Assembly: GCA_902761665.1 (NCBI GenBank)
Contig: CACWLA010000012.1
Coordinates: 1 to 40,643 of the forward strand
From: an uncultured Lachnospiraceae bacterium
Lineage (GTDB): Bacteria; Bacillota; Clostridia; Lachnospirales; Lachnospiraceae
Direction: 5' to 3'
Length of the DNA: 40,643 nt
Shown here one piece after another: positions 35,606-40,643 of the stretch. The notes under the pieces were generated by a model that saw only the letters and a list, made by a program, of their open reading frames with translations, was not told the origin of the DNA and did no database searches. Position 1 is the first letter of the stretch; each line of letters starts with the position of its first letter. The position numbers and the translations under genes are program-made.

Positions 35606-37056
35606 CGCGCATCCCTCCGGTCCCGGTTCCGGTTGAGAACCGTTAGTTCTGCCCGCAGTTCCGACTTGATCAGTTCTGCACGTTCAGCCGAACGGCTGCG
35701 GATCTTTTCGGCCAGACTCTTCTTTTTTCGAAGTGGGGCGATCTGAGCAGAGCAGGCTTTGATTGCTTTCCGCAGTTCTGCCTTTTTCTCAGGTTCGTTC
35801 GCCCTTCTTTCTTTGTTGCGGAGGGCTTGGCGCTGCTGTTCCAGACCCTCCAGTTTCTCTCCGGTCTTTGAAATGAAATGTTCCAGTTCTACATCCGTTT
35901 CAATGTGTTCGGTTGCCAACAGGCGGACCTGAGCGTCATATTCGTTCAGTTTGGTCAGTTCCTGCCGCATTTCGGGAGAGAGCGGCTTCTGTATCGGCGG
36001 CGGGGTTTTGATTCCGAGGATATGCTCCAGGAAGGGGCAATCTCGCCCCGAAAAAGCACACAAAACGACCAGGATCAGCTGGACGCAGGATACGGCGGAC
36101 TCAAGATAAACGCTTGGATGAACAGGGCTGAAGTCGGCAAAGCCAAATACCGGCCTTGAACGGTGCGCAGCGTACTGCTCCAGCATGCTGAATAAAGGAG
36201 TCTCCTTCTTACGGTCATACTCCGCACGGTATTGCCAGTAGACTTTGGTGTCTTCCAGATTGTCGTCCAGCTTCTGCTGCAGGTAGTCGTTGGTGAAGCC
36301 GAGTTTGTCCAGGCGGACGGCCCGCTTCCAGCCGGGAGCCTTCACGGAGATGTGTCGGTATTCGCGGCTTCGGACCATCGTGTAGCCCATCTTTTTTAGA
36401 TTGGATTCAAAGATGCTCAGGTTTAGTGCCGTGCGGAGCGCTTCCCGGACGTCCCGCCTCAGGATCTCCCGGTGCGTCGACTGGCCGGCCTTCTCCGCCC
36501 AGTACGCCTTGCTTTTTCCTCCGTAGAGCGAAGTGTTTCTCAGGACGGACTTCTGCCGCGAGGCACAGATCTCATCGGAGATCTCCCGGAGCCGGATATG
36601 GTCGCTCTTTTTGTTCAGGAACTTCTTCCCGTTCCGGAAGGAAACGGAGTTCACGACAAAGTGATTATGCAGGTTGTCGGTGTTCAGATGTGTGGTGACA
36701 AGGACCTCATAATCCCGGCCCCACATGCGTCGGGCGGTCTCCAGCCCGATCTGGTGGGCTTCCTCCGGCGTTACTTCGCCGGCCCGAAAGCTCTGATAGC
36801 CGTGATAGGCGATGTTCCCGCTCAGTTTCCCGAAGCGGCGCTTGGTCGCCATCATATCTTCATAGGCGTTTTCCGGCAGGGTATTGATCCCATGGACGAA
36901 GAGCAGCTCTCCGGTCTTATCCCTGTCAGCCGTGTATTCCAGTGCCCGGGCGAGATCCGTGTCGGGAGAGGAGAAAGCCGTCTTTTTCGGATTATCGGCG
37001 TAATCCAGAACCTTCTTCAATTGCCCTTTAACGGGCCAGAATCCAGTGGTGGCCAT
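35602..37056 (-). CDS. MOBP-type relaxase (mobilization nickase)
   Basis: A 484-aa relaxase. Candidate catalytic Tyr19 in LDYADNPKK, motif IAYHGYQSF, and the metal-binding His triad in HLNTDNLHNHF (His123, His130, His132). The middle part is a helical extension. The C-terminal third is highly charged and coiled-coil-like (about 355-480). It would nick the element's oriT and lead the strand into a recipient using a helper conjugative system; no coupling protein or secretion genes are visible. GGAGG lies 7 nt upstream of ATG 37056. It overlaps the RHH gene by 40 nt. Confidence 0.93.
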   Translation of the reverse strand: MATTGFWPVKGQLKKVLDYADNPKKTAFSSPDTDLARALEYTADRDKTGELLFVHGINTLPENAYEDMMATKRRFGKLSGNIAYHGYQSFRAGEVTPEEAHQIGLETARRMWGRDYEVLVTTHLNTDNLHNHFVVNSVSFRNGKKFLNKKSDHIRLREISDEICASRQKSVLRNTSLYGGKSKAYWAEKAGQSTHREILRRDVREALRTALNLSIFESNLKKMGYTMVRSREYRHISVKAPGWKRAVRLDKLGFTNDYLQQKLDDNLEDTKVYWQYRAEYDRKKETPLFSMLEQYAAHRSRPVFGFADFSPVHPSVYLESAVSCVQLILVVLCAFSGRDCPFLEHILGIKTPPPIQKPLSPEMRQELTKLNEYDAQVRLLATEHIETDVELEHFISKTGEKLEGLEQQRQALRNKERRANEPEKKAELRKAIKACSAQIAPLRKKKSLAEKIRSRSAERAELIKSELRAELTVLNRNRDRRDAR

Positions 37057-37346
37057 ACTTTCACCTCCTTATCTTTTCCGGGCAGGACGAGTTCGGCGCG
37101 GATGTCCTTCAGCAGGGAAAGGAGCTCTTCGCTGACTGCCTCGCTGCGTGTTTCTCCGTAAAGTGCCTCGATCCTGCGGATCAGTTCATAAAAAATCTCC
37201 GGCTTGATCTCGCGCGGCGCAAACCCAAGCGCGCGCTGACGGATGTATTCTGACACGGACAGGCCGCACCTCTTTGCCAACGAGTGAACCTTCTTTCGCT
37301 CGGCCGGCGTTACTCTTGTGTAAAGTCTTGTTGTTCTGTTTTCCAT
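37017..37346 (-). CDS. MobC-like ribbon-helix-helix relaxosome protein
   Basis: A 109-aa protein. It begins ENRTTRLYTRVTPAERKKVHSLAKRCGLSVSEYIRQRALG, a ribbon-helix-helix DNA-binding motif as in MobC accessory proteins, which bind near oriT and assist relaxase nicking and may repress the operon. ATG 37346 has GGAG 7 nt upstream; the TTG just before it is not preferred. The 3' end overlaps the relaxase start by 40 nt. The upstream gap is the natural place for oriT. Confidence 0.85.
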   Translation of the reverse strand: MENRTTRLYTRVTPAERKKVHSLAKRCGLSVSEYIRQRALGFAPREIKPEIFYELIRRIEALYGETRSEAVSEELLSLLKDIRAELVLPGKDKEVKVWPPLDSGPLKGN

Positions 37347-37710
37347 CAAGATTCTCCTTTTCGTTTTTCATAAAAAGTTCCCGGCCTCCGTTTACGGAAA
37401 CCGGGAAGATAAAGCATAAGCCGCTCCGTTTACAACAGCCTTTGTAAACGAGGCTTAGTGGTTCGATTGTTACAAGGGGTATTAGGGCACTCCCTAAAGC
37501 CGTCTCCGGTCGGGGGACGGTCGGGAACTTGCCGCACAAGTTCCCTGCTTGCTGTTCTAAATCTCTGATCAGATGTTTCCTCTAAAACGCAGATGAGCGC
37601 CGTCCTTTAAAAGGAGGCGCGCATACCTCTGTACTGCCTCAAAAGGAATGCAGGCAGTCTGTTTACCGTTTACACTTCAGCTGGAAATCCAGTGTAAACT
37701 GTAAACGGTC
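37347..37710. other. Non-coding region between vapE and mobC: candidate oriT/origin
   Basis: No convincing gene lies here. It contains two hairpins, CCGTCTCC / GGGGACGG (37500-37520) and GGGAACTTG / CAAGTTCCC (37523-37545). It also has seven GTTTAC/GTAAAC words: 37390, 37428, 37444 (inverted), 37661, 37668, 37694 (inverted) and 37701 (inverted). Its position upstream of RHH and relaxase genes is typical of oriT; the repeats beside a helicase gene recall replication iterons. Confidence 0.6.
37661..37706. repeat. GTTTAC iteron-like inverted repeat next to vapE
   Basis: GTTTACcGTTTACACT / AGTGTAAACtGTAAAC, a 16-bp inverted repeat with one mismatch. It lies 4 bp beyond the vapE stop codon and is built from four copies of the GTTTAC word. 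No U run follows on the minus strand, so it does not look like a simple terminator. Confidence 0.7.
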
Positions 37711-39120
37711 TTAGCCGAAATTGAAGGGCATCTCTTGGATGTCCTCCTCGCTGATCGTGATGAAGCCTCCGTTCGGGTTCTTGTAGGCGCGCTGGATCCC
37801 GTACTCCTTCCCGAAACGATGACTGCTGACTGGCGTCCATCCGGGCGTGTGGCGGATGATCTCGCTGATTTCTTTCTGCTCGTAGGACTTCGGCTGTCCG
37901 GTTTCTCCCAGTGCTTCCCGCCAGACCATCAGGCCGCAGATATATTCCGGGGCTTCCTTTTCCATCCAGTGACGGATGACCCCAGCCTTGCTGTCTTCCG
38001 GCATGAACTGCAGTTGCAATTCCTTCAGCTGTTTCTCCATTCGCTTCGGCAGACAGAGCGGCCGGTCTTTATCCTGTTCATAGATCTGCATCATCTCGGC
38101 CCAGGCCTGTCGAATGTACTCCCGGGACGCCTCCTCATTGTCCAGGATGTGCACCTCCGCCTGCTCCGAATCGATCGCCACGGGGATGAAGCGGCGGTTC
38201 CCGCTCCGGTCTAACGGCAGGAATTCCATACTGTTCGTGGTGCCGACAAAGACGCATTTCCGCCTCCGGTCCTGCGGATACTTGTCATAGGCGACCCGGT
38301 GTGTCTCTTTTTGACGGCTCAGGAAGGATTTGATCTCTTCAATGCTTTTGGCATTGGCCAGCGTCAGCATCTCCGACATCTCAATGATCCAGTGCCCCTG
38401 CAGCTTTTCGTAGACCTTGTTGTCGTGCAGATCTTTCAGATCATCCGAAAACCAGTCGTCCTCCAGTGCCAGGAAGCGAAAGAAAGTGGATTTCCCCGCT
38501 CCCTGATCGCCGATAAAGCAGACCATCTGATCGAATTTGCAGCCCGGCTCTTCCAGCCGCCGGATGGCAGCCCGCATGAGCAGCAGCGTCACCTCTTCCG
38601 TGTATTCGCTGTTCTCCGCTCCCAGAAAATGGTGAAGCATGGTTCGGACACGGGGCTTGCCGTCCCAGACAAAGGACCGCAGCTTGTCAAGGATCGGATG
38701 GTAGCGGTTCTGGTTTGCGACCACGTCGATCGTGTTCTGGACCTTCTTTCCCGGCGTCAGTTCATACTGCAGCTCAAAGCGGCTTTCGATCTCATGCAGG
38801 TCCGTGTCGGTGATGGCCGGATCCGGATCCCTGTTCCAGGGAACCTTGCCGACGATATCGATCCGTCCGGTGAGCAGGTTCCGGCGCAGCTTTCCGCCGA
38901 TATCCGGATCCAGGCAGAGCGCGATCTGACAGTTGGCCATCGTCTGTTTGACAAAGCCTTTCGTTGTCCTGGCCAGCACATCCCGGACGTCCTGTGCCGT
39001 AAACCCGGATGATTCATCCAGCGGCGTACCAGTTGTTTCCGTCGGCGACATCCCCTCATTGATTCCTTCTTCCGGAATGACCGGGGGACTGTCATTCCGA
39101 TGTGGTTCTTCGTGGTTCAT
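37711..39120 (-). CDS. VapE-family helicase/primase-associated ATPase
   Basis: A 469-aa protein of the virulence-associated E family (superfamily 3-like helicase). Walker A GDQGAGKST at residues 204-212, an acidic Walker B-like strand HWIIEMSEM near 243, and the polar sensor segment FVGTTNSMEFLPLDRSGNRRFIPV. No primase domain is visible in the first 130 residues. Such proteins are found in phages and phage satellites, where they act in element replication or interference. GGAGG lies 7 nt upstream of ATG 39120. It overlaps the Cys-rich gene upstream by 29 nt. Confidence 0.9.
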   Translation of the reverse strand: MNHEEPHRNDSPPVIPEEGINEGMSPTETTGTPLDESSGFTAQDVRDVLARTTKGFVKQTMANCQIALCLDPDIGGKLRRNLLTGRIDIVGKVPWNRDPDPAITDTDLHEIESRFELQYELTPGKKVQNTIDVVANQNRYHPILDKLRSFVWDGKPRVRTMLHHFLGAENSEYTEEVTLLLMRAAIRRLEEPGCKFDQMVCFIGDQGAGKSTFFRFLALEDDWFSDDLKDLHDNKVYEKLQGHWIIEMSEMLTLANAKSIEEIKSFLSRQKETHRVAYDKYPQDRRRKCVFVGTTNSMEFLPLDRSGNRRFIPVAIDSEQAEVHILDNEEASREYIRQAWAEMMQIYEQDKDRPLCLPKRMEKQLKELQLQFMPEDSKAGVIRHWMEKEAPEYICGLMVWREALGETGQPKSYEQKEISEIIRHTPGWTPVSSHRFGKEYGIQRAYKNPNGGFITISEEDIQEMPFNFG

Positions 39121-39292
39121 TCTTGTTCCTCCTTCTTTTTGATAGGTATTTCGGGCAGTAGATTACGGTGGCACGGAAGCTTTGTTTGCAGTCCCGCTCG
39201 CAGTTTTTGCAGAACTCGCAGTATTTCTTCCGGCCGCGTTCATCAAGGAAGAATGTCCACTCTTCCTTGAGATACTTTGGCATGCGCGGCAT
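39092..39292 (-). CDS. Small Cys-rich zinc-finger-like protein
   Basis: A 66-aa basic protein with Cys25-x2-Cys28-x2-Cys31-x3-Cys35 and a further Cys46, probably binding zinc. GGAGG lies 6 nt upstream of ATG 39292. The end overlaps the vapE start by 29 nt, so the two are translated together. It might serve as the zinc-binding part of a split primase with VapE; that is speculation from position. Another Cys-rich small protein lies in the accessory DNA at the left end. Confidence 0.7.
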   Translation of the reverse strand: MPRMPKYLKEEWTFFLDERGRKKYCEFCKNCERDCKQSFRATVIYCPKYLSKRRRNKNEPRRTTSE

Positions 39293-39370
39293 GCCGCACC
39301 TCCTTTCTCCGGTCCCCGAAACCGGTTTTGCTGGGAATATAAAAAAGACCTGACCACCCTGAAGACTGTT

Positions 39371-39402
39371 CGTTTTCGGGGCGAAATCAGGCCGTTTTCG
39401 GG
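39371..39402. promoter_or_regulatory. Direct repeats CGTTTTCGGG upstream of the Cys-rich gene
   Basis: Two identical copies, CGTTTTCGGG, at 39371-39380 and 39393-39402 are spaced 22 bp (two helix turns). An inverted repeat GGAGAATC / GATTCTCC lies nearby (39419-39440). This is a candidate operator for the Cys-rich gene and vapE; no clear -35/-10 pair was found. Confidence 0.4.
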
Positions 39403-39452
39403 CTGTAAATCCATTGGGGGAGAATCGGTGATGATTCTCCTTTCAGAGCAAT

Positions 39453-39481
39453 AAAAAAGCACCTGCTTTTCAGTAGGTGCT
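39453..39481 (-). terminator. Terminator overlapping the end of the sigma-like gene
   Basis: AGCACCTaCT / AGcAGGTGCT is followed on the minus strand by TTTTTT (complement of 39453-39458). It spans the stop codon of the sigma-like gene at 39470, so vapE and downstream genes need read-through or another promoter. Confidence 0.8.
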
Positions 39482-40381
39482 CAGGATCCGCCGTCCGTCA
39501 AAGCCATAATCGACGTCGGCAAATTTCTCAAAGGCAAGTCCGATCTTTCGCAATCGCTTGGCAACGCCGCTGTGGTTGCTGTATCCCAGTCGGTCGGCTA
39601 CTTCTTCCAATGTGCATCCGTCAAGCCTAAGCTGCAGGATCTGTTTATCCTTTTCATCCAGTGTTTCCATGAACTGTTCGGCAAGGATCCGGCAATCGAC
39701 TTCATTCTCGAAGGACTGTGATCCATCGGGAGGATCCCACTGTTCACCATGGTGCTCCGCAGCATACTCCGTCTTATAGTCCTCCAGTGAAATCATAGGA
39801 TGCCGGGTTCTGGTGTGATACCAGTCGCGGAAGAATGCCTGCTTTTCACGACTGTCCCGATAATCAAAGTCTTCAAAGCATCTGTATTCTTCGGCCACCT
39901 TCATTATCTCGTGCATATGAAGTTTTTCCATGACCCGAGGTACAATTCGGGATATGATTTCCGACACGACCATCATTGAAGTATATCCATACGTCCAATT
40001 TAACAGTTTTTTGTCTCTGATGATCTTTTCTATCGGAGGAATATACCCGCCTTCTTCTAATTCTTCAACCCAATATAACGGACAGTGCGCCAGGAGCCAT
40101 GCCGGCTCATAACCGGAATATATCTCCATATACACATTCGGTTTTATGAAATGCCAAACCATCCAGGCAATTCCATCCATGATCAGCAGCGCAAAGTGAT
40201 CACTCTCCACCAGATCCATCGCCGCATTGCTTCTAAAAAGATCTGCAGCGCAGCGTGGTAAATCAACAAGCTCCGGAGGCCCTTTTACCAACATCTCTTT
40301 TGGAAACAACAGGTACATCGGATAATATTCAAGATTGCGAAAAACATGGACTTTTCCTTTCCTCTCGCGCATAAGTGTCAT
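39470..40381 (-). CDS. Sigma-70 region 4-like HTH protein with an unknown N-terminal domain
   Basis: A 303-aa protein. The C-terminal ~75 residues (FMETLDEKDKQILQLRLDGCTLEEVADRLGYSNHSGVAKRLRKIG) are a region-4-type helix-turn-helix as in sigma factors and phage/element regulators. There is no recognisable region 2, so it is not an ordinary sigma factor. The N-terminal ~200 residues are not identified. GGAGG lies 6 nt upstream of ATG 40381. It is the first gene after an SOS-box promoter, and its 3' end overlaps a terminator. A role as activator of the element's later genes is inference. Confidence 0.75.
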   Translation of the reverse strand: MTLMRERKGKVHVFRNLEYYPMYLLFPKEMLVKGPPELVDLPRCAADLFRSNAAMDLVESDHFALLIMDGIAWMVWHFIKPNVYMEIYSGYEPAWLLAHCPLYWVEELEEGGYIPPIEKIIRDKKLLNWTYGYTSMMVVSEIISRIVPRVMEKLHMHEIMKVAEEYRCFEDFDYRDSREKQAFFRDWYHTRTRHPMISLEDYKTEYAAEHHGEQWDPPDGSQSFENEVDCRILAEQFMETLDEKDKQILQLRLDGCTLEEVADRLGYSNHSGVAKRLRKIGLAFEKFADVDYGFDGRRILSTY

Positions 40382-40479
40382 TTTGATCCTCCAAAATGCT
40401 GTTCCCTCCCTTTATCAATGGCATTATTTCGCCTAAAATGTTCCTGGAATTCTCATTTTTTTTGAGGAGCAGCATAAAC

Positions 40480-40508
40480 AGAATAGAACATATGTTCGAT
40501 TTTGTCAA
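40480..40508 (-). promoter_or_regulatory. SOS-type promoter with LexA/DinR box
   Basis: The minus strand reads TTGACA, a 17-nt spacer and TATTCT. The spacer contains CGAACATATGTTCT (box core GAACATATGTTC at 40486-40497), matching the Gram-positive LexA consensus CGAACRNRYGTTCG at 13 of 14 positions. LexA bound there would block polymerase; DNA damage would release it. The predicted leader to ATG 40381 is about 90 nt. Confidence 0.8.
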
Positions 40509-40643
40509 GAGATCAGGTGATGCCTTAAAGCGACACCTAGTACCTACTTGATTGCTAAACTAACTTCCACAATGCAGAAGAAAATTCAGTAATGGCTGAC
40601 TTTACTCTTGCAGAAAGATATACTGTACAGGCGACTGATCGCC
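40509..40643. other. Right-edge AT-rich sequence
   Basis: No gene start or repeat of the tRNA-Ser 3' end is visible, so the mobile element continues beyond the window. Confidence 0.5.

Noticed and set aside
37186-37539. A 117-codon frame overlapping the MobC-like gene and the candidate oriT
   Set aside because: It overlaps an RHH gene with a proper RBS in another frame and runs through the hairpin region; no start signal.

Overview
The window is the replication-origin region of a fairly GC-rich, low-GC-phylum-type (Firmicutes, probably class Clostridia) chromosome. The evidence is gene content and order: gyrA-gyrB-recF-yaaA-dnaN-dnaA run leftward, rpmH-rnpA-yidD-yidC-jag-mnmE-mnmG-rsmG-parA-parB run rightward, and a DnaA-box cluster sits between dnaA and rpmH. 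A Clostridia-type DUF4446 protein and Gram-positive-type parS and SOS boxes agree. Genus cannot be fixed from sequence reading alone.

Layout. 1-780: AT-richer accessory DNA with a small Cys-rich protein, the start of a further gene and a repeat cluster, ending at an intact tRNA-Arg(CCT). 857-1160: two truncated tRNA-Arg copies. 1375-4029: an M29 aminopeptidase and a CoA-transferase. 4114-12579: the leftward replication operon. 12580-12971: oriC. 12972-22690: the rightward ribosome/RNase P/membrane insertion/tRNA modification/chromosome segregation block, including four perfect parS sites at the two ends of a non-coding spacer between mnmG and rsmG. 22707-33948: metabolism and transport, with an EamA permease, a D-2-hydroxyacid dehydrogenase, a split altronate-dehydratase-type enzyme, a YcxB-like membrane protein, a complete tripartite tricarboxylate transporter (tctB-tctA-tctC), a UBA/DUF4342 protein and an OmpR-type two-component system. 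34086-40643 (running off the right edge): tRNA-Ser(GCT) followed by an integrative mobilizable element.

The mobile element reads leftward toward the tRNA. Its order is SOS-box promoter, sigma-region-4-like protein, Cys-rich protein, VapE-type helicase, a non-coding region with GTTTAC repeats and hairpins, an RHH accessory protein, a MOBP-type relaxase and a tyrosine integrase. The promoter is a canonical -35/-10 pair whose 17-bp spacer contains a LexA/DinR-type box, so the sigma-like gene is probably induced by DNA damage. The VapE gene plus the repeat cluster recalls the replication module of phage satellites, whereas relaxase plus RHH protein is a plasmid-type mobilization module. This combination is the most interesting system in the window.

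The core genes work together in initiation (DnaA, DnaN, gyrase), repair (RecF), segregation (ParA/ParB on parS), and RNA and membrane maturation (RnpA, YidD, YidC, Jag, MnmE/G, RsmG). The hydroxyacid dehydrogenase, split dehydratase and TTT transporter may form a carboxylate uptake and catabolism region, but their substrate is not shown by the sequence.
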